The notes beneath the pieces were generated by a model. The model searched no databases and had not been told where the DNA came from. It saw only the letters and a list, made by a program, of their open reading frames with translations. Below, piece after piece: positions 14,041 through 21,560 of a stretch of 33,547 nucleotides of DNA; position 1 is the stretch's first letter, and each line of letters begins with the position of its first letter. Made by a program: the position numbers and the translations under genes. The stretch lies in the NCBI GenBank assembly GCA_013152475.1, contig JAADGH010000051.1:1-33547 (forward strand), in the 5' to 3' direction. This DNA is from Planctomycetota bacterium (lineage in GTDB: Bacteria; Planctomycetota; Brocadiia; JAADGH01).

Positions 14041-15351
14041 ATGAGAGCTGGTTTCTATGAGCGCGATGTAACCCCGCCGGTTGGGATCTATCTTGCCGGT
14101 TACCCCAGCAGGAAGAGCGGGAGCGAGGGGGTGATGGATCCGCTTTACCTGCGGATCGTGGCCATGGAGGATGACGCGGGAGAGCGGGTTGTCCTTGTCA
14201 CGGCCGACCTGCTGAAGTTCCCGAAGGACATGGCCTGGCGACTGAAGGCCTGGGCGGAGGGGGCGGTAGGGCTGAAGAGTGCAAGCCTCGTCATCAACCT
14301 GTCCCACACCCACTGCGCGCCGGGGCTGTTCCACCAGGAGTGCTACGCTCACTGGCCGGTGGACATCGAATATGTGAAGGGCCTTGAGCAATGGATTCGC
14401 GAGGGCATCCAGGCCGCGCTGGAGGACCTGAAGCCGGCGCGGATCACGTTTGGCATTGGTGAGGCGCACTTCGGCGTCTGTCGACGTCAAGCGGATCCCG
14501 AGCTCGGGGGCAAGGTCCGCCTGGGGGTGAACGAGGATGGATATTACGATCCAGATCTTCCGGTTATGGCCTTCTATGGCGAGGGGGCGGAGCAGCCGAA
14601 GGCGGTGCTCTACAGCTACGCCTGCCATCCCACCTCGCGCTCGGGGCAGATGATCAGCGCGGATTGGCCCGGGGTGGTGTCGCGGGGGATCAAGCAGGCG
14701 CTGGGCAATGACGTGATGACGCTCTTCGTCCAGGGCGCGGGGGGCAGCGTCGGCCCGAGAAAGCATGAACGCGGCTCGACGCCCGAGGAGTACGACGCCT
14801 ACTGGCTGGCGGAGGGGAAGAAGATCGCCGAGTTCGCCACGTCGGACCGGATGCAGGACACCGACCTGAGGCTGAGCGCCGTCGAGAAGGAATTCGAGAT
14901 TCCATACGACACGAGCAAGATGCTGTCGCAGGAGGAACTGCTGGACCTCTGCGATCCGTCGCGCGAGACCATTCCTCCTGCGCTTCGGCCGGCGAACCCG
15001 TCGATCGTCCGGCTGTGGGCGCGGGGGATCTATGAGAAAGTACGCACGGGCACACTGCCCGGGACCTTCGGCATGCACATCGCGAAGATCGGCCTGAACG
15101 AGGGTTTTCAGATCATCGCCATGTCCGGGGAGGTAACGGCGGACGTGGGGCGGATGGTGAAGGACCTCTTCCCGGAGAAGCAGACGATCTTCTTCGGCTA
15201 CTGTTCCTACACGGGTGCCTACATTCCGGCGGCCTATATGCTGGAGGAGGGTGGGCACGAGGCGCTTGCATCGATCTACTTCCAGATGCGCCCTGCGCCG
15301 TTCGTGCCGGAGATCGACGAGATCATCAAGGGGGAGGTGCGGTCGCTCTGA
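14041..15351 (+). CDS. Neutral/alkaline ceramidase-like protein (N-terminal domain family)
   Basis: The 436-residue protein is related to the N-terminal catalytic domain of neutral/alkaline non-lysosomal ceramidases, zinc amidases. The N-terminus MRAGFYERDVTPPVGIYLAG is the family's usual opening. Metal-site motifs are recognisable: SLVINLSHTHCAPGLF (H-x-H), SYACHPTS and VQGAGGSVGPRK, the counterpart of the family's NGAxGDI loop. There is no signal peptide and no C-terminal ceramidase domain, unlike secreted ceramidases, so a cytosolic amide hydrolase of unknown substrate is more likely than a true ceramidase. The start has GGAGGAG about 8 bases upstream. It follows the DUF4091 gene by about 100 bases and ends at a bidirectional terminator. 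Confidence 0.85.
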   Translation: MRAGFYERDVTPPVGIYLAGYPSRKSGSEGVMDPLYLRIVAMEDDAGERVVLVTADLLKFPKDMAWRLKAWAEGAVGLKSASLVINLSHTHCAPGLFHQECYAHWPVDIEYVKGLEQWIREGIQAALEDLKPARITFGIGEAHFGVCRRQADPELGGKVRLGVNEDGYYDPDLPVMAFYGEGAEQPKAVLYSYACHPTSRSGQMISADWPGVVSRGIKQALGNDVMTLFVQGAGGSVGPRKHERGSTPEEYDAYWLAEGKKIAEFATSDRMQDTDLRLSAVEKEFEIPYDTSKMLSQEELLDLCDPSRETIPPALRPANPSIVRLWARGIYEKVRTGTLPGTFGMHIAKIGLNEGFQIIAMSGEVTADVGRMVKDLFPEKQTIFFGYCSYTGAYIPAAYMLEEGGHEALASIYFQMRPAPFVPEIDEIIKGEVRSL

Positions 15352-15371
15352 GGAGGGGGAAGGGAGATTTT

Positions 15372-15403
15372 CGAAGACACGCTCAAACGAGTTTGAGCGT
15401 GGC
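15372..15403. repeat. Palindromic repeat family A (compact copy)
   Basis: CACGCTCAAAC-GA-GTTTGAGCGTG is a perfect 11-bp inverted repeat (15378-15401), followed by GC. The left half with its flank, CGAAGACACGCTCAAACGAG (15372-15391), is identical over 20 bases to 23648-23667. Confidence 0.8.
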
Positions 15404-15423
15404 GCACGGCGGGGCTCTGAAGA

Positions 15424-15457
15424 AAACGGGACGAGGCCGGATGACCTCGTCCCGTTT
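15424..15457. terminator. Bidirectional terminator between convergent genes
   Basis: AAACGGGACGAGG and CCTCGTCCCGTTT form a perfect 13-bp stem with an 8-nt loop between the plus-strand ceramidase-like gene (ends 15351) and the minus-strand surface protein (ends 15486). On the minus strand the stem is followed by TTTTCTTC. On the plus strand the T-tract is weaker. Confidence 0.75.
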
Positions 15458-15485
15458 GATCTTGACCGGACTCATTGGGGGGCTT

Positions 15486-17300
15486 TTAGACGACCTCCTC
15501 GTAGCCGATATATCGGTTGAACGCCTCGGGATAGGGATTCACGTCACCCGATGTATCCGGGCCCTTCACGAGGAGCGTGTTGCCCACGCCGGCGCCTTCG
15601 GCCCCGATGAACCCGGTGAAGTTGCCCAGGATCGAAACATCGCCAAAGGCAGCGCCTGTGAGTTCCCCGCTCATATCACCGACGATCTTGATGGGGGCGT
15701 AACGCGATCCACCCTCGATGTCGATATTGCCCGACACGTCTCCTCGGATGAACATGCTGCCGAGGAGGCGGCTGCCGATGTTGATCGCATCCCCCTCAGT
15801 TCCTTCAACATCGCCAAAGACCTGGATGGTGCCGGCCGTCCGCTGCAGATCCACCCAGGAGCCATTCAGAATCCCCCCGCCGATCTGCAGGAAGTCCGTG
15901 TGCCCTCCAACGGACAGGCTGGCATCGTTGTCCATCGGACCCTTGATCATGAGCTTGGAGACGTTCCCGCTCACCCTCATGCCGGCATCGTCGAACGAGT
16001 CGATGGTGCCTTGGGTCAGATCGCCGCCGATGTAGATGCCCTCCCCGCCGGTGACCGGATCGGTGATGACCATCCGGTTCACATTGCCATCAACCGCGAA
16101 GGATATGGCCAGGGGATCGCCCTTGATCAGGACATTGTCGGCGTTGCCGCCGATCTGAGTCATCATGTCAAACTGCGGGCCAAAGGCCTGGTACTGGCCA
16201 ACGTTACCCCCCACATAGATCCTGGCCTCGCCCGACACGCCGGAGAGCCGTATGAAGTCGGCGTCGCCCTCCGCGCTAACGAACGAGAAGACCATTCCGC
16301 CGCTGATCGTGAGCTTGTCCAGGTTGCCCGCGCCCGCTGCCGGGCCAACGGGGGCGCGGTCAAATGCGCCTTTGAGGTTCGGGCCCCTTCCCTCGCCGCC
16401 GATCATGATTTGGCTGCCGAACATCTCGCCGCCGATCGAGATCACGCCGGCGTTCTCGCCTGCGGCGATCTGCGCGCCGTCCATATCGCCCTTGATGGTG
16501 ACATTGCCGAGATCAACGCCTACGCTGATTCCCGAGTCAATCCTGGGCGGATCGCCGAAGGCGGGCGGTCCACCGCCGCCGAACATCTCTCCGCCGATGA
16601 AGACGCGGTCGATGCTGCCCATGGCAATCATGTCGCTCCACAACATCCCCCCGCCGACCCGGATGAACGACGCGTCCTGTCCGGTGAAGACAAAGCTATC
16701 CACCAGGAAGCCGTTGACGGTGACCCGACCGACGCCGCCCTCGCCGCCGATGAACGAGTCCTCGGCGTCGCCTTTGACCATGATTGTGCTGAGCATGCCC
16801 CCCGCGTCAACCATGCTGCTATCCACGTTGCCGAGGAAGTTGGCCGTTTTCAGGTTGCCATCCACCCACAGTTGCACATCGTTACAGTTCCCGACGGCCT
16901 GGAATTTGCCCAGGTTCCCGCCGATATCGAAGTTCGTATTCTCGAATTGTCCCTTGGGCACGATCACCAGGAAAGAGCCGAGGGACTCGCCATCTCCCGT
17001 CTGCACGGTATCCGCGCCCGCCGTCAGCGTGTTGTCGCCGCCGGTGGGATTCAGGTCTTTCATCATGAAGCTGGTCTTGTCTGTCGTTCCGGAAAAATCG
17101 ATGCCTGCGATGTTCGTGCCTTCCGTCCCGCCACTGATGATGGCCTCACCGGGGCCGCTGAAGCGCAGCATCACGTAGTCCCCGTCCGCGTCATGGAAAC
17201 GGTAGATGGGGTTCTGTGCACTCAGAATCAGGCCCACAGGTGTGACCCGTTCCTCCAATTCCTCAATCAACAATGTCTGATGAACCCGATGACTGCCCAT
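15486..17300 (-). CDS. Beta-solenoid surface protein with LEPR-XLL-like N-terminus
   Basis: The 604-residue protein is rich in Gly, Asp and Ile and almost free of Cys. It starts with HRVHQTLLIEELEERVTP, homologous to the N-terminus of the partial protein at 1-455. The rest is made of many degenerate repeats of about 18-22 residues built on 'hxIxGdhxGxxIxhGGN', such as VTIKGDMDGAQIAAGENAG, NLDKLTISGGMVFSFVSAEG and SMFIRGDVSGNIDIEGG. This pattern of regular hydrophobic strands and Gly/Asp turns indicates a parallel beta-solenoid. No catalytic motif or transmembrane helix is visible, and it ends YIGYEEVV without an obvious anchor. A structural surface or sheath protein is inferred. GAGGAGG stands 7 bases before the ATG. 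The long leader (about 230 nt) starts at a strong promoter. Confidence 0.8.
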   Translation of the reverse strand: MGSHRVHQTLLIEELEERVTPVGLILSAQNPIYRFHDADGDYVMLRFSGPGEAIISGGTEGTNIAGIDFSGTTDKTSFMMKDLNPTGGDNTLTAGADTVQTGDGESLGSFLVIVPKGQFENTNFDIGGNLGKFQAVGNCNDVQLWVDGNLKTANFLGNVDSSMVDAGGMLSTIMVKGDAEDSFIGGEGGVGRVTVNGFLVDSFVFTGQDASFIRVGGGMLWSDMIAMGSIDRVFIGGEMFGGGGPPAFGDPPRIDSGISVGVDLGNVTIKGDMDGAQIAAGENAGVISIGGEMFGSQIMIGGEGRGPNLKGAFDRAPVGPAAGAGNLDKLTISGGMVFSFVSAEGDADFIRLSGVSGEARIYVGGNVGQYQAFGPQFDMMTQIGGNADNVLIKGDPLAISFAVDGNVNRMVITDPVTGGEGIYIGGDLTQGTIDSFDDAGMRVSGNVSKLMIKGPMDNDASLSVGGHTDFLQIGGGILNGSWVDLQRTAGTIQVFGDVEGTEGDAINIGSRLLGSMFIRGDVSGNIDIEGGSRYAPIKIVGDMSGELTGAAFGDVSILGNFTGFIGAEGAGVGNTLLVKGPDTSGDVNPYPEAFNRYIGYEEVV

Positions 17301-17536
17301 GATTCTTCCTCCTCTAACAGAATGTGTCGCCGCGTATTTCCCGTGGTTTATGTCAAAACAAAAAAAACGATCGCCGTCGCATGGTGAGAGATCGGATACG
17401 GGATCACTCCAGATGATGTGGCCGACAGTCGGTGCGACATTTTACCAAGATGCTGCGCGGCACTCTCCAAGCACTTTAGGCTTGCGATCCCTCGATCAAA
17501 CGGTGAAGGCTCCCTGGGCCGAGAGCACAGATATGT

Positions 17537-17566
17537 ATTTTACCCGTTCGCATTGAGGGATGTCAA
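17537..17566 (-). promoter_or_regulatory. Promoter of the beta-solenoid surface protein
   Basis: On the minus strand TTGACA (17561-17566), an 18-bp spacer and TAAAAT (17537-17542) give a start near 17530 and a leader of about 230 nt. The other surface protein gene (1-455) also has a leader of about 225 nt. Confidence 0.7.
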
Positions 17567-17849
17567 CAACAAAATAGGAAGAAATATTGGGAGGGCCACC
17601 GCTGCGATTTGGGCATGGGTGTCTGCCGCCCCCTCCCCAACTTCCGGGCCAGCCCTCCCCCCCGAGAACGATTACGAGCACGATGGCGATGACGAAAGGC
17701 AGCAACCACTTCCCAAGATGTCGTCACTCAATACCTGCCATCCGTCCTTCCCGCGAAAGCCTATTGGGAGAACGGCAAGAAAATGATCCTTGCCCGAATG
17801 GCATATAACCATGTACCTGTACTTGGCCACTTCCTCTCGGAAAAAGTGC

Positions 17850-17877
17850 TTGACACAAAGGGGAAAGGGCGTATAAT
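17850..17877 (+). promoter_or_regulatory. rplM-rpsI promoter
   Basis: TTGACA (17850-17855), a 16-bp spacer and TATAAT (17872-17877) are both perfect consensus hexamers, as expected for ribosomal protein genes. The -10 is followed by AGAG. The 17567-17849 interval upstream contains no gene I can support. Confidence 0.88.
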
Positions 17878-17924
17878 AGAGAACTTGGCTCATTATGGAG
17901 CATGACGCTCAAAGGAATGGACTG

Positions 17925-18353
17925 ATGAAAACGTACATGGCAAAGACAGGCGAGGTCGAGCAGAAGTGGCACTGGGTTGACGCATCGGGAAAGATCCTCG
18001 GCCGGCTGGCGGCGAAAATCGCGCCCATCCTGATGGGCAAACACCGTCCGACCTACACCCCCCACACGGATACAGGGGATTTCGTGATTGTGGTCAACGC
18101 GGAAAAGGTGGCTGTCAGCCGCGACAAGGACCGTAAGAAGGAATACTACTATCACACGGGATACCCGGGCGGCCTGCGGTCCTATACGCTGGGCGACCTG
18201 AGAAAGAAAAATCCGACGGAGATCATCCGGCTGGCGGTGAGGCGGATGCTGCCGAAGACGAAGCTCGGGAAGAAGATGTTCTCGAAGCTGAAAGTCTACG
18301 CGGGACCGGACCATCCGCATTCGGCGCAAAACCCCGAGCCGCTCGATACCTAA
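17925..18353 (+). CDS. rplM: 50S ribosomal protein L13
   Basis: L13 is an early-assembling protein of the large ribosomal subunit. The 142-residue product has the family layout: MKTYMAKTGEVEQKWHWVDA at the start, GKILGRLAAKIAPILMGKHR, YYYHTGYPGGLRS, AVRRMLPKTKLGKKMFSKLK and KVYAGPDHPHSAQNPE. The ATG at 17925 gives the MKT start found in other L13 proteins and has AAAGGA 8 bases upstream; an ATG 10 codons earlier is not supported. It is followed after 16 bases by rpsI in the conserved bacterial order. Confidence 0.98.
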   Translation: MKTYMAKTGEVEQKWHWVDASGKILGRLAAKIAPILMGKHRPTYTPHTDTGDFVIVVNAEKVAVSRDKDRKKEYYYHTGYPGGLRSYTLGDLRKKNPTEIIRLAVRRMLPKTKLGKKMFSKLKVYAGPDHPHSAQNPEPLDT

Positions 18354-18369
18354 ACGATACGGAGGAGCT

Positions 18370-18765
18370 ATGTCCGACGACATCTATTACTGGGGAACCG
18401 GCAGACGAAAGACGTCCGTCGCCCGCGTGCGGCTGAAGGCCGGCAGCGGCAAGATCATGGTCAATGATCGCGAGTGCGACAGCTACTTTCCCATCGACCG
18501 CTGGCGCCAGACGGTCCGTCAGCCGCTCAAGGCCACGAAGGCCGTGGCGCGGTTTGATGTGCTGGTCAATGTGAACGGTGGCGGCCCCACCGGCCAGGCC
18601 GATGCGGTCAAGCTGGGCATCGCCCGGGCGTTGTGCAAGGTGGACCACTCCTTCGAGCCGATCCTCCGCGACAACGGGATGTTGACGCGGGACTCGCGGA
18701 TGGTCGAACGGAAGAAGTACGGTCAAAAGGGCGCTCGCCGGAGCTTCCAGTTCTCGAAACGCTAA
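18370..18765 (+). CDS. rpsI: 30S ribosomal protein S9
   Basis: S9 belongs to the small-subunit head, and its C-terminal tail reaches the P-site tRNA. The 131-residue protein shows YYWGTGRRKTSVARVRLKAG at the start, VNVNGGGPTGQADAVKLGIA in the middle, LTRDSRMVERKKYGQKGARR and the basic end RRSFQFSKR, with the invariant C-terminal Lys-Arg. GGAGGAG lies just before the ATG. Its 16-base gap to rplM and the shared promoter make a two-gene operon that ends at the strong terminator near 18841-18866. Confidence 0.98.
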   Translation: MSDDIYYWGTGRRKTSVARVRLKAGSGKIMVNDRECDSYFPIDRWRQTVRQPLKATKAVARFDVLVNVNGGGPTGQADAVKLGIARALCKVDHSFEPILRDNGMLTRDSRMVERKKYGQKGARRSFQFSKR

Positions 18766-18802
18766 GCGGGTTGTGTCGCCGAGGGGCCTGCCGGCAGAGC
18801 AG

Positions 18803-18827
18803 GCTCAGACAAGTTTGAGCGTGGCAC
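18803..18827. repeat. Palindromic repeat family A (partial copy)
   Basis: GCTCAGACAAGTTTGAGCGTGGCAC matches the right part of family A (GTTTGAGCGTGGCAC) with a degenerate left arm GCTCAGAC. Confidence 0.65.
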
Positions 18828-18838
18828 AATCGAAGAAG

Positions 18839-18870
18839 AAAAAGCGCCGCAGTGATGCGGCGCTTTTTTT
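18839..18870. terminator. Bidirectional intrinsic terminator
   Basis: AAAGCGCCGCA (18841-18851) and TGCGGCGCTTT (18856-18866) form an 11-bp stem with a GTGA loop. A-rich sequence precedes it and TTTTTTTT follows, so it can terminate both rplM-rpsI (+) and the transketolase-like gene (-). Confidence 0.92.
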
Positions 18871-18896
18871 TCGGGTCGGCTCCACACCCCGGCTGA

Positions 18897-21149
18897 CTAC
18901 AGGTTCGACACCGCCTCGATGAGCGCACCCTTTGTGATGCCGAAGTGCTCCCACACCTCCATGTGCCCCTCCGACGGGGCCACGCGCGGATCGACGATGC
19001 CGACGTGGCCGACGGGCACACCCGTCCCGGACGCGGCGCTCGACACCACACCCGCAAAGCCTCGCAGCCCCGTGGCGCGGGTGGCGATGATGCCGTCCTC
19101 GATGGTCACGATTCCACCGGAGTATGTCTCGAGCAGCTTCGGCAGGGCATCGTCCGGCAGGGGGAAGCCGTTGACGACATGCACATCCGTCGGGATGCCC
19201 TTCCCCGTCAGCTCAGCCGCCGCTTCCTCTGCCAGGAATGCCGGTGCGCCGAGGGCGAGGATGGCCTTTTTCGCGCCGGGATTCGTGCGGAATGGGGTAA
19301 CCGCCTCCCACTCGTCATGCACATCCCACAGCGGCCCCGAGCCGTCCTGCTTGGCCAGGATGGGGAGCTTGTCGCGCGGGATGCAGATGATGTGGCCGCC
19401 GTAGTGCGCCGCAAGGTCCTTCACGGCCAGGAACGCCGCCCGGGCGTCGGCCGGAGCGTAGAACCGATGCACGTAGGGCAGATAGCCCAGCCCCAGCGTC
19501 ACCCAGTCCAACGACCAGCCGGAGAAGTGATCCCGGCCCGTGCAGGCGCCGACGTGGGAGAGGTGCATGGTCACGTTCAGGCCCTCATTCGCGCCGGTGA
19601 GGTTGCGCTGGTAGCGCCACAACTCGAACCCCTCTCGGGCGATGCCTTCATAGAAGGCGGCGAAGGTGGAGAAGACGTTGAGCTGCGGTCGCTTCGTGCT
19701 CATGGCCAGACCATCGGCCATGAGGGCCGATGCCTGCTCCTCGATGCTCATCTCGAACTGGTGATCCGGCTTGAGGAAGCCGCGCGCCTTGCCGAGCTTT
19801 GTCGAGGGGTCGAGGTCGCACGACACGACGAAGAAGCTGTCGGGATAGGCCCTGGCCACGGCGCCGTAGCCCTCCTGAACTCCGGTTCTTGCGCTGTCCT
19901 TGTCCCCAACGCCGGGGAGCTCGATCTCGTCGATGGCTTCCCTCGAGAGGACCAGGTTCGGCGACCCGGGCGCGGGCCGCGCTTCGGTGACGACCTGGCG
20001 CTTGGGCTGCTGGCGCAGAGCGTCGAGGGCCGCTTTCTGCTCGGCGGTGCATTGCATCATGGGGTTCGATAGGACCTCATCAGCTTCCCGGCCCTTCATG
20101 TGGCCGTCGTGGTGGCCTTCGCCGCCGGGCAGGTCATTGACAAGGAAGAGGCACTCCAGCATGGGGATGACGTCGCGGTAGCTCATGAGCGAACCAGGGA
20201 CCCACACCTTTGTGTCCATGGCTACGCCCTGTTCCTTTGCGAATGCCTCGACCTGCTCCAGAATACCGCACCTCTCGGCAAATGCCTTCAGGCTTATGTC
20301 CTTCCAGCCCGTGGGATAGATCAGGGCCGGGCGGCCCTGCTGGGCAAGCTGGTAGCTCTCGCGATAGGCCGCGTAGAGAGACTCCACCTCGTGCAGGCTG
20401 GGAATCTCGATGAGGGTGATGCCCATCGCCTCGATGATCGGCCGCGGGTCTTTGTCCATGATGCTCTTGTTCGATCCCGAGAGCTGGATGCCGTTGCGGT
20501 GCATGACGAAGGTCGCCGGCGCGCCGTGGAGATCGGCCCCGTTGAAGCCGTTCAGCGCCTGGCCGGAGATCCATCCGGCGTCGCCGCAGTGGGTGATGAC
20601 CCAGGCGCCGTCGCCATAGACGCCCTTCTTGCCGAGGGCCTGGCCTACGGCCACAGGAACCATGACGCCCAAGCGACCGCCGCTGAGCTGCGTGCCACCG
20701 GGGACCCAGGCCACGTGGCCGGGGATGTCGAGACCCCGGCGGAACTTTGTGACGACCACGTCTTCATCGAGGTAACCGTAGGCGGAGAGAACGGAATAGT
20801 AGCCGACGCTGGTGTGGGCGTTTTCGATGGTGTATTCCACCTTCTCAAAGTCCGCCATGGCGAGGGTCATGGTCAGGGCCGAGATAAGGTCCAACCCGCC
20901 GCCGAGGTGGTCCAGCTCGCCGATCTCGGCCAGAGAGGCCAGCGACTTGATGGCCGTACGGGCGGCTTCGATCTCAAGCGCCTGGAGGGCGAGCTTCTGG
21001 TCGTCCGCAAGCGCCTCGGTGCTCTGGATGTCGATGTGAAGGGGAAGGACTTCCGAGACCGCCCTGTCCTTCATGTAGACCGAGCCCTCGATGAGGGCGT
21101 TGTTCCGCGCCTGTTGGGCATCCCATGCCTTGTCGTTGGACGTTGTCAT
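18897..21149 (-). CDS. Transketolase-like thiamine-diphosphate enzyme, divergent
   Basis: The 750-residue protein contains an N-terminal pyrophosphate-binding half, a pyrimidine-binding domain and a C-terminal transketolase domain, and is longer than typical transketolase (about 650). The cofactor/Mg site is THCGDAGWISGQ followed by the segment ending FVMHRNGIQLSG: a GDG-x(n)-N motif in which the last Gly of GDG is Ala (residues 189-191). N219 fits the end of the motif. The C-terminal half includes STFAAFYEGIAREGFELWRY and TGRDHFSGWSLDWVTLGLGY. The second resembles no substrate loop I know, so the exact reaction is uncertain; ketol transfer in sugar phosphate metabolism is the default. The ATG at 21149 has AGAGGG about 9 bases upstream; a TTG 6 codons earlier is less likely. 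Confidence 0.75.
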   Translation of the reverse strand: MTTSNDKAWDAQQARNNALIEGSVYMKDRAVSEVLPLHIDIQSTEALADDQKLALQALEIEAARTAIKSLASLAEIGELDHLGGGLDLISALTMTLAMADFEKVEYTIENAHTSVGYYSVLSAYGYLDEDVVVTKFRRGLDIPGHVAWVPGGTQLSGGRLGVMVPVAVGQALGKKGVYGDGAWVITHCGDAGWISGQALNGFNGADLHGAPATFVMHRNGIQLSGSNKSIMDKDPRPIIEAMGITLIEIPSLHEVESLYAAYRESYQLAQQGRPALIYPTGWKDISLKAFAERCGILEQVEAFAKEQGVAMDTKVWVPGSLMSYRDVIPMLECLFLVNDLPGGEGHHDGHMKGREADEVLSNPMMQCTAEQKAALDALRQQPKRQVVTEARPAPGSPNLVLSREAIDEIELPGVGDKDSARTGVQEGYGAVARAYPDSFFVVSCDLDPSTKLGKARGFLKPDHQFEMSIEEQASALMADGLAMSTKRPQLNVFSTFAAFYEGIAREGFELWRYQRNLTGANEGLNVTMHLSHVGACTGRDHFSGWSLDWVTLGLGYLPYVHRFYAPADARAAFLAVKDLAAHYGGHIICIPRDKLPILAKQDGSGPLWDVHDEWEAVTPFRTNPGAKKAILALGAPAFLAEEAAAELTGKGIPTDVHVVNGFPLPDDALPKLLETYSGGIVTIEDGIIATRATGLRGFAGVVSSAASGTGVPVGHVGIVDPRVAPSEGHMEVWEHFGITKGALIEAVSNL

Positions 21150-21214
21150 TGTCTTGACCCTCTGCAAACCGTGTGACTGGACCTATCTCTGTCTCCAGAA
21201 AATCAGAGCACGAT

Positions 21215-21271
21215 ATATTACTATGACAGGGGAAGAAGTGCAAGGGATAAACCGATAAGGAGTTTCCCCAT
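21215..21271 (-). promoter_or_regulatory. Promoter of the transketolase-like gene with 14-bp box
   Basis: On the minus strand TTGCAC (21238-21243), a 17-bp spacer and TAATAT (21215-21220) form the core promoter. The box ATGGGGAAACTCCT (21258-21271) is 14 bp upstream of the -35. Beyond it, after 6 bp, lies CTCGAGATGACACGGCG (21278-21294), a 16/17 match to 5210-5226 at the same spacing from its box. Confidence 0.7.
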
Positions 21272-21277
21272 AACCCG

Positions 21278-21294
21278 CGCCGTGTCATCTCGAG
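21278..21294 (-). repeat. Tail of the dispersed repeat seen at 5031-5226
   Basis: The minus strand reads CTCGAGATGACACGGCG. Plus-strand sequence from 21295 to about 21345 carries CTTTCTCGAATGCGGAAGAT and similar fragments that look like degraded repeat. No gene is seen in 21295-21455. Confidence 0.5.
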
Positions 21295-21455
21295 AAGCAT
21301 CTTTCTCGAATGCGGAAGATGCGACGACGCGCGTGACTCCTTATAGTAACCACCGAGTTATCCACATGGATTAGGACAGATGGCCTCCAGATCCCGGGGA
21401 AAGTCCCGAAAATTCCAAACTACACCGTCAGACATTTTACGGGAAAGACGCGCCG

Positions 21456-21483
21456 TTGTGTCTGCAATCGAGTATGGTAAAAT
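21456..21483 (+). promoter_or_regulatory. Promoter of the pseudouridine synthase gene
   Basis: TTGTGT (21456-21461), a 16-bp spacer and TAAAAT (21478-21483) give a start near 21490 and a leader of about 70 nt. Confidence 0.45.
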
Positions 21484-21560
21484 GGCAAGGACAAGAAAGA
21501 GCAATCGCAGCCGTCTTCCGGTGGACGAAGAAGTCGCCCAGGAAACAGCCCGGTCGGACA

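Noticed and set aside
15393..17387. 664-codon plus-strand open frame opposite the beta-solenoid gene
   Set aside because: It is an antisense shadow produced by regular GD/GG repeats. The minus strand has the ribosome binding site, promoter, terminator and the conserved N-terminal motif.
17496..17705. Minus-strand 69-residue ORF with a hydrophobic N-terminus (LPFVIAIVLVIVLGG)
   Set aside because: It begins at a TTG without a convincing ribosome binding site, continues through the promoter of the surface protein gene, and its Gly/Pro-rich remainder matches nothing. It could be a decayed small membrane protein, but the support is too thin.
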